The notes beneath the pieces are model-generated. The model did no database searches. It was not told the origin of the DNA and was given only the letters and a program-made list of their open reading frames with translations. The translations under genes were made by a program, and so were the position numbers. 64,000 bases of DNA from Ulota crispa (lineage: Eukaryota; Streptophyta; Bryopsida; Orthotrichales; Orthotrichaceae): assembly GCA_963920765.1 (NCBI GenBank), contig OY987243.1, positions 23,431,419 through 23,495,418 of the forward strand, read 5' to 3'. The first letter of the stretch is position 1. Each line of letters starts with the position of its first letter. This document shows, in pieces, positions 48,720-60,524 of this stretch.

Positions 48720-49368
48720 ATAAATAAAGTCAAGTCAACTATTACAAAGCTAACACAAATTAATAACATCCAAGTTGTAAATCAAGTGGAATTTTAATAT
48801 ATAAAGAGTTACATGCACTTTCAAGTGGGTAAGTGGTGGGTCTAGCCCGATTTACACTAGCAACCAGCCAAAAATTTCTCAAATGTGATTGGTTGAAATT
48901 TGGGTTTCAACTGGTGTTGGGTTTAGACTGAGGGTTTGTCCGGTACTTTTGCATCCATCTTCACCAACCAATATAATCACGTCAGCGGCTAAGATAGTGA
49001 AGTTTTGGGGCTTGCTCCAAGGGTGGTACGAACGACTCTATTTGGTGAGCGTAAAAAGGTGAGCCTTGAGTGGGGATTCAAGATTTTGTGAGCAGAAATA
49101 TGTTTCCAACTCAAAATTAGTGAAATAATTCTAAAAAATAGCAAGTTTTTCAAAAGATGATAGTTTAAAATACACAATGATAGTGCCCTAGGTGGAATTT
49201 ATTATTTTGACAAAAAACCCTTAGCTCATGACTCAAGGCTCATGGATCCCTGCTCAAGAAATAGCATAGGGACAACGCGGACGACGCTATTTGGTGAGCG
49301 TAAAAAGGTGAGCCATGAGCGAGGATTCAAAATTTTGTGAGCAGGAATATGTTTTCAACTCAAAACTA
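48720..49368. repeat. UPF2-MPC1 intergenic sequence with a direct repeat pair
   Basis: Two copies of about 90 bp lie at about 49025-49120 and 49280-49372. Both contain TATTTGGTGAGCGTAAAAAG, GTGAGCC, GGATTCAA, ATTTTGTGAGCAG and TTTTCAACTCAAAA with minor changes. The second copy runs into the left end of the CACTA-type element. No gene is seen. Confidence 0.7.
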
Positions 49369-49948
49369 CACTAATAACGGTATTTAGTGTTATGGTACTA
49401 ATAGTGTTACCTGCACTTTAACTTCACTCACTCTAAATCTCAACTAGTTTGCATTTAGAGTTGCCTTCTTTTTGTGAACATCACTCTTTGTTGCCTCCTC
49501 CAAACTATGGGAACTCCATTGGAAACTTTGGGAACATCATATGGGAACATTGGGAACATCATTGGAAACTTTGGGAACATTAGATTATAATATTAAATAA
49601 AAATTTAACTTTCTTTGAAGAAAATAAATTATGACATTTTTTAGGAAATTTTAACATTTTTTGATTGTTTTTCAAAATTTTGAATTTTTGGATTTTTTTG
49701 GATTACTTTCATTAATGAATGGTGAAAATGATTTTAATCTGATGTACAAACTTAGTCCAGCCTAGGTCTGTAGTTTGTGCCAAATAGTTGTTTAGATATT
49801 AACTCATGAGTTTAATTTATATTTTTTGTTGTAATAAAAATGAACCAATTTCTATCACTAAATGTAAACTTGTAAAAAAAATTTACTCCCAAAAATTAGT
49901 GTTGGGGTTCGTAATTAGTGTTGCCAACACTAAATACCATTATTAGTG
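49369..49948. mobile_element. CACTA-type non-autonomous element before MPC1
   Basis: The left end CACTAATAACGGTATTTAGT is mirrored by ACTAAATACCATTATTAGTG. CACTA...TAGTG ends mark En/Spm elements. The length is 580 bp. The 3-bp flanks (CTA and TAG) do not match directly, so the target duplication is unclear and the assignment rests on the termini. The interior carries several GGGAACAT motifs. It ends only about 480 bp before the MPC1 start codon. Confidence 0.6.
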
Positions 49949-50093
49949 TAGTGGAATGACGCGGCTCCCCAAGTTCTAATCGCTCCTCACGGCGTTCCCA
50001 TAGCGCTCCCATCAGTTGGAGTTGCTGATTGGCTGAGCCTGCTTCCAGAGCCCAAGTCCTTGATGCGAGGCTCTCGACCTCGCTTCCCCTGTA

Positions 50094-50109
50094 CCCCCCC
50101 CCCCCCCCC
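50094..50109. repeat. Poly-C tract in the MPC1 leader region
   Basis: Sixteen consecutive C on the sense strand lie upstream of the MPC1 5'-leader intron. Confidence 0.95.
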
Positions 50110-50206
50110 TCGCGATCGCATCTCCGGCACCACAGCGGCACTTCACCAATCACCACGAGCGCTCCGAGGTCTTCACTTGCACTCCTCCGTCTTCGCCGAA
50201 TTCTTG

Positions 50207-50413
50207 GTGAGTGTCTCATTCCATCCATCTCTTTTTCGCCTCTTCTCGTACCTTGGATCGCTCTCTTTTCTCCTCTAGGGTAACTAATCACGAAGATCTT
50301 GAAACTCCAATTGATGAAATGACTATGTGGATCTTAATCGCCATTCTTTGTTTTGGTGAAAATTCATTTGTATGATGTTTCATTTGAACGGTTTTGTTGG
50401 ATGTTGGAAGTAG
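50207..50413 (+). other. Intron in the 5' leader of MPC1
   Basis: The donor TTCTTG|GTGAGT at 50207 and the acceptor GGAAGTAG at 50413 remove 207 bases and leave the ATG 11 bases into the next exon. Inferred from consensus and from the CT-rich leader before it. Confidence 0.5.
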
Positions 50414-50424
50414 AGTGAAGGATC

Positions 50425-51955
50425 ATGGCGTCGATGAGAGCGTTCTGGAACAGTCCTGTAGGGCCCAAGACCACGCACTTCTGGGGCCCGGTGGCGAATT
50501 GGGGTTTCGTGGTTGCGGTAAGGTTTCGCCGCTTAGAAATTGAGTTAACTGGCGTATTGATTGGCTCTGATTTGGAAAAAAAATGCGGACAGGATGGTAG
50601 GGAAACGTAAAATTCTAGGGTTGGTGAAGAATGACAGCAGTTATGAAAATTTTAGCGGTCTTTACTGGCTCGTATGCTTCAATTATTGACGTGGAGTTTC
50701 TAGTCATTGTGAGAGGTCCTCAATGGCGCTGATGTGAGGGATTCGAATCAACCAGAAGTTTTGGTATATTTACATCGTCACTGGCCTCTCTTCAAGTAGA
50801 TCGTAAAAGTATGTGTTTGACATGTACTCCGTAAGTAGGTGTACATGTCCTTTGGATCAACTTCTAATTCATCCCAAAGATTCCATATAAACGGAATCTT
50901 CAATGTAGCATTCTCTTTTTTCTATTATATCGCCTGGTAAAACAGCATCTTGGTTCCTCAATGTGAAAAAGGAGTGTTGATATAATTAAAATCCAAATTT
51001 TGCATAATTTCTAGCTCGAAGAATGTGGCTTCAACGGATTGGGAAAGAAATTGAAGGCCGATTGACATGACTGACCTGTTATAACTAGAAGGTTCTCACT
51101 GAAACTGAGGCTCTTTTCCTGTTGACGTACGCAGGGTCAGCCTCCAGGACATTCTTTCTGTCCTTTAATCCTATCCATTTTGTTGTCTGTTCAGATGGTA
51201 TTTTCAGAAAAGTTATCCTTGAGTATACGTTAATTTCTTACGAAATGTAACCATCATATTCGTTGTTGTCATCAGGTGTCCTGCAATGGTCATTTGAGTA
51301 AAACTAGGTCAATTATGTCTGGTTACATTGTGTATGTTGAACGCGTCGTATCATTTGAAATCGAAGTGTTACCTTAGTAGAGGGAACTTGGTTTTTTACT
51401 TTCTGGGCTAGTCTTTCACAGAGGTCTCGATTAAATCGATCTCTAACGGTGTTAGAAAACAACATTCTTACTACTGAATTTCTCATATATAAATCTTTGC
51501 TGCAAAGTATTTTCATATGTCAGTAAAGCTTTGCTCAGCACTTCCAAGTATCTTACAATTCTTGCTACTGTGCTGTAGGGTTTGGTGGACACACAGAAAC
51601 CACCTGAAATGATTTCTGGAAACATGACTGGCGTCATGTGCGTGTACTCGTGTCTTTTCATGAGGTTTGCTTGGATGGTCAAGCCACGGAATTACCTCCT
51701 TTTTGGTGTCCATGCCTCGAACGAGGCCGTGCAGTTGTACCAGTTCCAGCGTTGGTACCGATGGTATAGCGCACAGTAAGTTCTCATGTCCTTTTACATC
51801 TCATATTTTATTAATCTTGTTTGTCAAGGTGGAATTGAAGTGAACGTATTGTGCTTGCATAAGTGATTTATTAAATACACTTCCTGTCCTTGCATGCATG
51901 TGATTGCAGACGTACTGTAGTGCGTGAGCCAGCCATTCTCCAGAAAGATATGTGA
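50425..51955 (+). CDS. MPC1: Mitochondrial pyruvate carrier subunit MPC1
   Basis: Exons are 50425-50517, 51579-51775 and 51910-51955, giving 111 residues, the usual family length. MPC1 pairs with MPC2-type subunits in the inner mitochondrial membrane to import cytosolic pyruvate for the TCA cycle. The signature blocks are all present: NSPVGPKTTHFWGPVANWGF (residues 9-28), PPEMISGNMTG, LFMRFAWMVKPRNYLL and HASNEAVQLYQFQRW. These follow Arabidopsis MPC1 closely and cover the amphipathic helix and membrane helices. The last 14 residues (TVVREPAILQKDM near the end) come from a small third exon joined at a phase-2 intron; they are less conserved, and plants vary here. Reading on through the donor would end the protein at SAQ, slightly shorter. 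Confidence 0.93.
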
Positions 51956-52921
51956 GGGGGACGCGGACACAGACGTAGCTTGTTTTTTTGTGTAGTGAGA
52001 GAGAGATCTTTAGCCACTTGTGGTTAGAGCTAAAAAGGGAAATAACACCCGGATTCAGATGTAAGCGAAACGTTGTTGCCTAAGGTCCTGATGAAACATT
52101 CCAAGAACGTTGTCCTGATGGTTTCGTGTGTTTACTACTGAACTGCAGGCCAGACATGGAACCCAAGATCAAACGCTCTTAATCACCCTCCTTGCTGGAA
52201 ACTAGTTGTGCTTTGCTTTCTGGTTTCACTGCAATTCGCACCCCATGGTGGTTTCATTGCCTGGAGCTCATAAGAGGGCGTCCTCCCTTGATTTGTGTTA
52301 CTACTGTCTATTGTCGAGGGGCAGTGCGAAGCTTCAAGTCCTGTATTCAAAGTAAGTAGGACGCAATGTTTCTTCAGTACCATTGCACTCGTCATGTCAA
52401 TATTTTCTTCAGCAACCTGCAAGAATCGATGCTGTGGTCTTTATCGAACTCTCCAATTCTTGATGTCGAGTTTGTTTCATTTGGAAGCTGCTTATTTTAT
52501 GATTGCGTTGCTGTACAATTTCAGAAACCACGTTTGAAGTTCTGAGTTCTATTTTTCCCGCTTGATCAGAACTGACCGTGGTCATGTTTGTTTCTCTCTC
52601 TGCACAAGGTCTACTAATGGGGAAGTCCGGATGTGCATTTGTGCTGAGTTGTGTTGAATAACTTCTGTCCACGTATGCCAAAAGGAATAAAGATCGGTAA
52701 CCAGAGATTTGTCCAAGACCGTTCTGGTAGTTGCCATTTTTCTCGTTCTTACTATTTTAAATCTGTAGTGATTGTGGAGGATAAGAGACAAACTTCTGTA
52801 CTGATTAGGACATCAATAGTGGAACTCCCTCCGCAAGGAAGATTGAAAAGTCAGGTTTTCAGAAGTAGGCTGGCGTGAATTTTGGGATAATCAACCACGA
52901 CAGTAAAGATTTTATCTTCTA
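51956..52921. other. MPC1 3' flank, no further gene seen
   Basis: 3' untranslated region and flank of MPC1. Several open frames on both strands (for example 52409-52681 minus and 52295-52537 plus) overlap each other and show no family resemblance. Confidence 0.5.
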
Positions 52922-53561
52922 CTAGTATAGGTGCCCGTTGGTCCGACGGGACGCAAAACAATTTCAAGTCCAATTAAGCAAAACATTTTCCAGAAAATAA
53001 TTCTTACTATTTTATTCATGCACTCTAATTTGAAACTTTACCCATGAAGAAAAACATTTGTCTTTGAAGAAAAACATTTGTCTTTGAAGAAAAACATTTG
53101 TCTTTGAAGAAAAACATTTGTCTTTGTTTACAAAAAACTCCCTTGCATTAAAACAATTTTTGTTCTATATTCATAGAGTTATTTATCCACGCAATTTAAG
53201 GAAAATCACTTTTTTCTCATGCAAAAAATTATTATTTATGTTCTACCTACACAAATTTTTTACCCATATAAAAATTATTCACACAAGTTTTTTAAATATA
53301 TTTAGTTTTTACCCATGCACCTTTGTTACATATTTTATTATTTACCCACACATTTTTTGAAACATACAACTTTTTACCCATTCATTTTCCCAAGCAAGTT
53401 TCCCAAGTAGGTTTATTTACTTGTATAATAAAATGCTGGTGGTAAAAGGATCGCCTCACGGTCAATCGTGTTCAAGTTTCCCAAGTAGGTTTATTTACCC
53501 GCATCCATATCTTGTGGTAAAAGGATCGCCACACTGTCAATCGTGTTTGTTATTATATAGA
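52922..53561 (-). mobile_element. Non-autonomous Helitron
   Basis: Read on the minus strand, the element starts TCTATATAATAACAAACACG after an A and ends CCTATACTAG before a T, which is the A|T insertion pattern of Helitrons. Just before the 3' end is a GC stem (CCCGT...ACGGG, loop CGGACCA). Length is 640 bp with no Rep/helicase. The 5'-terminal block containing GGTAAAAGGATCGCC is duplicated inside the element near 53435-53470, as if two 5' ends were stacked. It lies about 1 kb downstream of MPC1. Confidence 0.75.
53045..53124. repeat. 20-bp minisatellite inside the Helitron
   Basis: Four exact or near-exact copies of TGAAGAAAAACATTTGTCTT run head to tail. Internal minisatellites are common in non-autonomous Helitrons. 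Confidence 0.95.
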
Positions 53562-54539
53562 TTCATTTTAAAAAACAAAAGGGTTGAATTTGGAGAATCT
53601 AGTTGGTTTTGGATCCCTTTTGTTGAGCCTCTCCCCTTGTCCTTAAAATAAAACAAACTTAAATCTATATCTATAAAAAAATCTCAAGACCTCATTTTGG
53701 ATGAAAAGTAAAGAGTTTAAGTGCAACTATGAGTTGCATTCCATGCATGTAAGTTGTGCTTTTTACATTTTCTTAATTTAACAAATTGCACCTTTTACAT
53801 TTTTTATTATTGCACCTTTTACATTTTCTATTTAATGCCTCCATTAGTACAACAAGTACGTAAACTAATATAGGTATACTAGGTGTTCAAAACAAAATTG
53901 ATCTAAATGGTCTAAATGCAGCAAATGTATCACCTGAGAGTCTTATTTTCCACTAGGAATTCTAGTCGTTAGGTCTATTATTGAATATGACACACAAGAT
54001 AACTACACCAGCTATTACACCTATTGTTATGGACACTTCAATCTTGTATATTTACCAGAGCCAAGGAAGTGGGTCCTACGCACTTTTGAGTGCTGAGAAG
54101 TAACAACTTTCATCCATATTTGAGTGAAAGGCAGTGTACAGGGAGATTTTGAGCTTTTTCGGTTAAAAAGCCTACACTTCTCACTTTCATCTGTTTATTT
54201 CAGTGGATGCACCGGCTATTCACCATATAACTACACTATAATCAGAAATTTTCTAAAAACGTAGTTGGTCTTTAGCCAATTTATTTGGATTTCAATTGGT
54301 TTTTTGCACGTTTCATTCGGCTGACTTTCTATTGCTTTTTGCGCTCTCCAAGTTCATTGGTGAAAGGTATGGTTAATGATATACCCACATTACTGGGTTA
54401 AATTTGAGTTTATGTTTGTTATTTTCTAAGTGCGTATGGAGTATTATATTGAAAAAGAATATGCAATTATAGTTTATACCTACATTTTTGGCCTTATGTA
54501 CTTAACCCCTAAGGTAGCAACCAACCCATAACTCTCATG
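53562..54539. other. AT-rich intergenic sequence
   Basis: No exon or RNA gene was recognised. An isolated TTAACCCCTAAGG terminus lies at 54502-54514, without a mirrored partner that I could pair with confidence. Confidence 0.5.
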
Positions 54540-54706
54540 TTAACCCTTCAGCGCCCAGGCCATATTCACTCAAATTCATACCCTTTTGTACTTACTCCAA
54601 TAAAACTATAACCTAAGTACAATCAAATAGCTTGAACTTTTTTTTGAGTGGTAGTAGACACATGCCTGAAGGTACATGAGAAAGTACAAGTCCTTTGACT
54701 GTACCA

Positions 54707-55434
54707 TTAACCCCTAAAGGACCAAGCCCCCTTTTTGGGGACAAATGGGATTTTGAGCACGTACCTATGGCTAAACTACTTTGCGTGATTTTTTGAAACT
54801 TTTATTGGAGATGGGGAATTCAAAGATCTGTGTGGGCATCTAAATTTTTTCCTCATTCCGACATTTATTGAAGAAGTTAAAAAATATTTTATGAGAACTT
54901 TAGTTCGCCAGGCAACCCAAAAACTTCTTTAAAAATTGCATTGTTTTAAAATAAAATTTTGAGGTTAGTCCTTTAGACTTAAGTATATGTGGGAAGCATT
55001 GAATCATTCAATTCTAATTGATGAGATGAAAGTTGTGAGAAGTTTTAGTTTGCATGTAGGCATTGTTTTGAGATTCTCCACACCTACCCACAAACTAAAA
55101 CTTCTCATAACTTTCATCTCATCAATTAGAATTGAATGATTCCAAGCTTCCCATGTATAAGTAAGTCTAAAGAACTAACCTTGAATTTTTATTTTTTTTA
55201 AATGCAAATTTTAAAGAAGTTTTTGGATTGCCCGGCAAACTAAATTTCTTGTAAATTCATTTTTAACTTCTTCAATAAATGTTGGAATGAGGTAAAAATT
55301 AGATGCCCACACAGATCTTTGAATTCCCCATCTTTTATAAAAGTTTCAAAAAATTACACGAAGTAGTTTAGCCATAAGTACATGCCCAAAATCCCATTTG
55401 TCCCCTAAGGGGACTTTGGTCCTTTAGGAGTTAA
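54707..55434. mobile_element. 728-bp foldback element with TTAA borders
   Basis: The two halves are near-perfect reverse complements with arms of about 340 bp around a spacer near 55048-55085. The left end TTAACCCCTAAAGGACCAAG is mirrored by TTTGGTCCTTTAGGAGTTAA. Arm landmarks are GACAAATGGGATTTTG, ATGGCTAAACTACTT, GGGGAATTCAAAGATCTGTG and ACATTTATTGAAGAAGTTAA. TTAA is present at both borders. There is no coding frame. Confidence 0.85.
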
Positions 55435-55795
55435 CCCCTAAGGACCATTATCCCTTTGGGGGACAAATGGGATTTTGGGCATGTACCTATGGCTAAACTA
55501 CTTTGCGTGATTTTTTGAAACTTTTATTGAAGGTGAGGAATTCAAAGATCTACTTGGGGATGTCATTTTTCCTTCATTCCAACATTTATTGAAGAATTTA
55601 TGCATGAAATTCTATAAAATGCTGCTCCCCAGGCAGCCAAAAACTTCTTTAAAAATTTTATTTTTTTCAAATAAAATTTTGAAATATGTTCTTTAGACTT
55701 ATATAGATGTGGGGAGCTTTGAACCATTCAATTCTAATAGATGAGATGAAAGCTATGAGGAGTTTTTGTTTGCAGGCTGTTCTAGATTCTCTACT
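55431..55795. repeat. Extra direct copy of the foldback arm
   Basis: Starting at the shared TTAA (55431-55434), this repeats the left arm of the foldback in direct orientation: GACAAATGGGATTTTGGGCA, ATGGCTAAACTACTTTGCG, GAATTCAAAGATCT and AATTCTAATAGATGAGATGA. It stops where the foldback's spacer would begin. It is diverged by roughly one base in eight by eye. Confidence 0.8.
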
Positions 55796-56435
55796 CTAAA
55801 AAATTAACTTTGAAGTCCTTTATTTTACTCCATTTTCATTATTTTGGAAAAAAAAACTTAACCAAAGGATGCAAATTGTTTATCACAACATTATAACCGT
55901 TGGGATTTGCATTTTTCATTTTAATAATTATATTTTTAACAATTTAGTGTTTTGACTCATTCTCTACTTCTTTTTACTTACTATTTTTTCCCATGTGTTG
56001 TATAGTTCCAATTGATTTGAAAATTCTCCCATACATACCTAACTTGGTCTTCTACATGGGAAAAAAAACCTCAACTTTGCGTAGAGCAAATTTTTTGGTA
56101 TAGGAGTGGTCAACGGTTTCTGAAATTTTTGGGCAATACGAAAAAAACTTTTTTCTTCACTTCAAATGTAAATATCTTACTCTTTTTCATTTGGAATAAG
56201 CTCATTTTTTTCCCCAAGTACCTCATACTGTCTAGAACAAGATCTTCCAATTAAATTTCAAAAAAATATATGTATACCATTCCTTTCATCCCCTCAAAGG
56301 TGGCAATTTTCAATGTTTTTCATAGAGAAAAGAGCCTAGTCCTTTAGGGATTAAGAAGAGGGTAAGAGTCAAACATGGAAATTTTTCAAAACTAGAGGCA
56401 ATATAATTGCTCCTGGGGCCGTATGGGGTTAAGGG

Positions 56436-56690
56436 TTTTGAACATGACAATTATTAATAAACATCTAGCAAATTATAGGATCCTAGTAGCAAGAGAAAAA
56501 TGATGAGTTTGCACATTTAAATATATTATTTGGATATTGTGAGAATAAGTTGTGAATTTTTAAAGAGCTGATTGTAATTGCACCTAATACCAACACTAAG
56601 GCTTCATGTTCACATGTTGTACATCCTTGTAATTACATCTATTCACTTCCATAGGTTTTCCAAGATCTTAGAGGTGATGGTTATGGATAT
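56436..56690. repeat. Inverted partner of the repeat at 60-330
   Basis: Reverse complement of the window's left-end repeat, starting GGGTTTTGAACATGACAATT. No coding content. Confidence 0.7.
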
Positions 56691-57068
56691 AGTGATGGTT
56701 ATGGGTGCTGCTACCTTAAATCCCAAAATTTTGTTCAACAATTGGTTGAAAGTTTGGGTAGGTTCCTATGAAGTTAATTTTTGGCGGATGTTTTTGAAAT
56801 TCGGAGACAAGGTGCACACAATGAATGCCATTGTGCAGAAAAGAAAAAAAAAAAAAAAAAAAAAAATCCAATAGGATACTTGAGTAAAAAGTTATGTTGC
56901 CCAAAAGAATTTGGGCAGCTTGGGCAATTTGGGCATCTTTGGAGAATCTTATGCTAAAACTTTCATTAAATTTTGAAACTTGGCATATATGTAACTAATA
57001 AAATATGGTATACAATTGTCAAAAAAACAATTTGAGCTCCCACGTCACATTCTAAGAGGAGTCAAACT

Positions 57069-57434
57069 TTAACCCCTAAAAGTCAAGGAGGACAAAAAAC
57101 GTCCTTTGGCTCTAAAAAGAGATTTTGTGATTTAGAAAAAAGTCATTTTTCATCTGATTTTTTTTCAGAAGTGATCATAAACACATGGTCCATCATGGAA
57201 GATAAAAATTACCTCTTGAGATGCATTCATTTTTTTTGTAACCCAAATTGTGATAAGATTCAGAAACATGGTGTTAGCTCCCAAGCTGCCCTTCTTGCAC
57301 TTTTCATGAGGGCACCATGCACTATTGATTTTTCCAACTTTTTGAAGCAATCCTACTGGTGCCCATGTGCAAAACACTGTAGACTACTATAGGCAGGGCA
57401 AGCCGCGGTGATCCATCTGTCCTTTAAGGGTTAA
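57069..57434. mobile_element. TTAA/CCC-bounded element
   Basis: The left end TTAACCCCTAAAAGTCAAGG, followed by AGGAC, is mirrored by GTCCTTTAAGGGTTAA on the right, with TTAA at both borders. Length is 366 bp. The 70-73 codon frames inside have no family resemblance. Confidence 0.6.
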
Positions 57435-59039
57435 TGACTATGTTTGAGCGGTTTCAAGAGAATGTATTTTCTTCTAAGTTTAGGCCCTATTATCTTTCAA
57501 CCTATAAACCCACAGCTCCAAATTTTTTTTGTATATTCTTAATGATTGTCTCTAACTTTTTGCCATTCATATTTCAAATAAAAGACTTCCTTATAGCACA
57601 AGAAATCATGAAAAAATGACTACTGTATTGCCTATTCACTAAACCTCCTTGCATTACAGGGTGATTTAGAATAACCTAGATTCTATGTTTGCTTTTGAAT
57701 TTTTTATGAGTGAACCTAACATTATATACTTGTGAATGGTCAAAATTCATGTTTTTGTGTAGAGAAAAAAAATTACTTTAGGAGGGCTCAAAGTCAAGTG
57801 ACCTCGTTTTGCAAGAACAAAAATCAATTGTTTTTCTCACTTCAAACATTGTAACCTTACAATCTACGCTATCAAATGGGCTAAATTTTTTTTCACACAT
57901 TACCTTACTTTTATATTACACTTCTATATGGTTGAAACTCAAAAGAGGTTTTATTTTGAATTTTAAATAAATCATCAAAAAAATGGCAATTAGTCTTATT
58001 TTTCTTTGCAACACTCATTGGGCTTTAGGGGCATTACAAGGGATTTAGGCCCAAGAAGGGGCCCCTTTCCCAACACCATGGGAACTTTGGGCCCATCATG
58101 GGAACACTTCCACATGCATAGGCTGACTAGGCCAAAGTCCAACCACGTTAGATAATCTAATTTTAGAAAAAAATCATAAATAAATAAATAAATGAAAACT
58201 TGTTTTTTAAAGACTTTTTTTGGTTTGTTTGTTTGTTTTAATTAATTTTTACTAACGACCAGTAAGGGTTGGTTCCTTGCATCAAGAACAACCAAACTCA
58301 CAACCTTTTAGAGGTCTGTATTTCTTCCTAATGTTAAAGTTTGATTTTGGAATTTAAATAATAATCCGTACCCTTGAATATACTCCCTCAGTCTAGTTTC
58401 TATCAAGCTTGAAATTTTGAAAAAATCTTTTGAAATGAGTACTTAACCCTTGAATGTCCCAAAGGACCTAAATGGTCCTTACATGATTTCACATGCATGT
58501 TTGAGGTATTGGATCTCATTTTTTGACCTTGCTATAGACTACAATTATTAAGGTATTCAAGTGGTCCATGTAAGTGGAATGATGGCAAGGTAAGCCAAAT
58601 GTTATGCAAGTGCCTCCAAAGTCTTAATTGGGTGAATCACCATATGGAGTGTGGTGGCAAGCACTGCCTTAGAAGTTACAACTAATCAATACTCATTGCA
58701 AGCTTCATTGCATGTGTCTTGTGATAGTAGGAAATTCACGAACAAGGATTTAAGCATGTTCTAAACCCTTGTTGGGACAACCCTCACTAGTTGTGGTGGT
58801 CATTGTTTTACGCATAATAGCAAATTGAGCCCTAAAACTTAACATATAAAGAAGTGATATCTTCACTAATTTGCAAGTGTGTGCATTCGCATCTAATCTT
58901 GCTATTCAAAAAAATTGAGGTGAATCATGGACTTATGGACTTTTGTAAAGATCATTAAATAACAACTACCTGCCAAAATGAGATTTTGTTATCACATGTT
59001 GTTTGATCAAATGTTACAATCTCCCATCTCCCACAGTCA
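57435..59039. other. AT-rich intergenic sequence
   Basis: No gene seen. An unpaired TTAACCCTTGAATGTCCC terminus lies near 58444. Segments around 58020-58130 repeat short GGGCCC and CATGGGAAC phrases. Confidence 0.5.
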
Positions 59040-59042
59040 ATT

Positions 59043-59215
59043 CACTAAAAGAAACCCGTGTTTTTTATAACGGATTTTTTTGGACATTTACTTATTTTTA
59101 TGTTTTAATTAATGTTAAAACTAACATTATGATGTTATGTTTGATGTCATTTTGACATGAAAACCAGTGGACATTCAAAAAAATCCGTTAGAAAAAACAC
59201 GGGTTTCTTCTAGTG
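59043..59215. mobile_element. CACTA-type MITE
   Basis: The ends CACTAAAAGAAACCCGTG and CACGGGTTTCTTCTAGTG are inverted repeats that continue into an AACGGATTTTTTTG block on each side. The 3-bp direct repeat ATT flanks the element at 59040-59042 and 59216-59218, the duplication length expected for CACTA elements. Length is 173 bp and it is non-coding. Confidence 0.85.
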
Positions 59216-59712
59216 ATTGTTCCCAAAATTTGCAAATTGTTTTCTGAGTAGGTATTCCACTATTTCCAATGGCTACTTTTTGTAGATCATCCAATTGATT
59301 GCAATACAATGCATCAAAGTTATAGGCCTCCCAAAACTCTCTTCTTGGTGAAAATGGCATGGGCACTCATGGACAATTGCAATGCGAAGTCAAGAGTTAT
59401 AATAATGTTTTTAAATTATGATGGCAAAATAATGGCAAACCAATTTGAATAACACGTAAAATTATAATCTTTAATCCTTTCCAAACACTAATACTAACAT
59501 CCTTTTTATCAAATATAAATAGAAATTTATTCTATAATGTGGAGGTAAATTTCGTACAAATTAAAAAGTAGTTGGTTATTGGTATCAAACAATTAAAAAC
59601 ACTAGTTTTGCTAGTCAAATTATTTTCAAAATTAGTATAAATATATAATAAGCATTCATCAATATAACATAATATAATAGACTTGGATGTCAGTCTGTAT
59701 GTATTAGTTAAG

Positions 59713-59800
59713 AGAGGGGTTCCATGATAAAACGGGGTACCATGAGGGGGTTCCATGATAAAAAGAGGTTCCATAATAAAAACAGGGGCATGAATCCGGC
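59713..59800. repeat. Short imperfect tandem repeat
   Basis: The phrase GGTTCCATGATAAAA and variants (GGTACCATGAG, GGTTCCATAATAAAA) recur four times. Non-coding. Confidence 0.7.
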
Positions 59801-59880
59801 CATGGGCTTCCCATAATATAATTGCGCCATGGGAGGCATGCATGGGGCCATGGGCTCTCACCTGTCACACCATATCACTC

Positions 59881-60524
59881 TTAACCCCTCACCGTCCATG
59901 GTATTTTTGAGTATCTCAAAATTTGCTTGAAAGTGAACAAAATGTCGGCATTTTCATCAATCTTATCAATTTTCTCTGAAGCACAACCGTACAAATTCAA
60001 AGTAGACATGTTATAGATCACATAGGAAAAGAAATCACAACAATGTTACTTGTAGATTGAAAAATTATAATGTTTGATAATGAGGATGTTAAAACTCCAA
60101 AAGTGATTTGAAGTCTTTCAATCCTCTTTTTGCATCTCAAACCTAAAATTTAGGGTACCAAAAAAATATGAGTATGTAAATTATAACATGTATAACCCCA
60201 ATCAATTTACAACCTCTCAAAATCTATTCTATGAATTTTTAAATTGAAATTTTATTGTGATTTTTTCTCCAAGTTCTAGTGTACTTGAGACTCATTTCCA
60301 AGAGCCTTCAAGTGAAGATTTATAATGGACACCCTTGCACAAAAACTTGAATAGACGAATCACTTTAATTCATTTCAAAATCAGACTCCTAGCGTTGAAA
60401 TTAGACTTCAATGAGAAATTAAAAATAATAATAACCACTAACAAAAATCTTGGAAAAAGGTAGTGCATCTCTAAATAAAATTTAGAGGGGCCTGATTTGG
60501 GCCCCTTGGGCAGTGAGGGGTTAA
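59881..60524. mobile_element. TTAA/CCC-bounded element
   Basis: The left end TTAACCCCTCACCGTCC is mirrored by GGGCAGTGAGGGGTTAA, with TTAA at both borders. Length is 644 bp. There is no open frame of note, and the interior shows no similarity to the other TTAA elements beyond the ends. Confidence 0.6.

Larger units (their letters stand above)
54540..56432. mobile_element. Outer TTAA/CCC-bounded composite element
   Basis: The left end TTAACCCTTCAGCGCCCAGG is mirrored imperfectly by CCTGGGGCCGTATGGGGTTAA. TTAA lies at both borders (54540-54543 and 56429-56432). It encloses the 728-bp foldback at 54707-55434 and a third arm copy at 55431-55795. No transposase frame is visible. The pairing of these two ends is less certain than for the inner element. 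Confidence 0.45.

Noticed and set aside
56850-56869. Poly-A tract as a retroposon tail
   Set aside because: No flanking direct repeat and no recognisable SINE or LINE body upstream.
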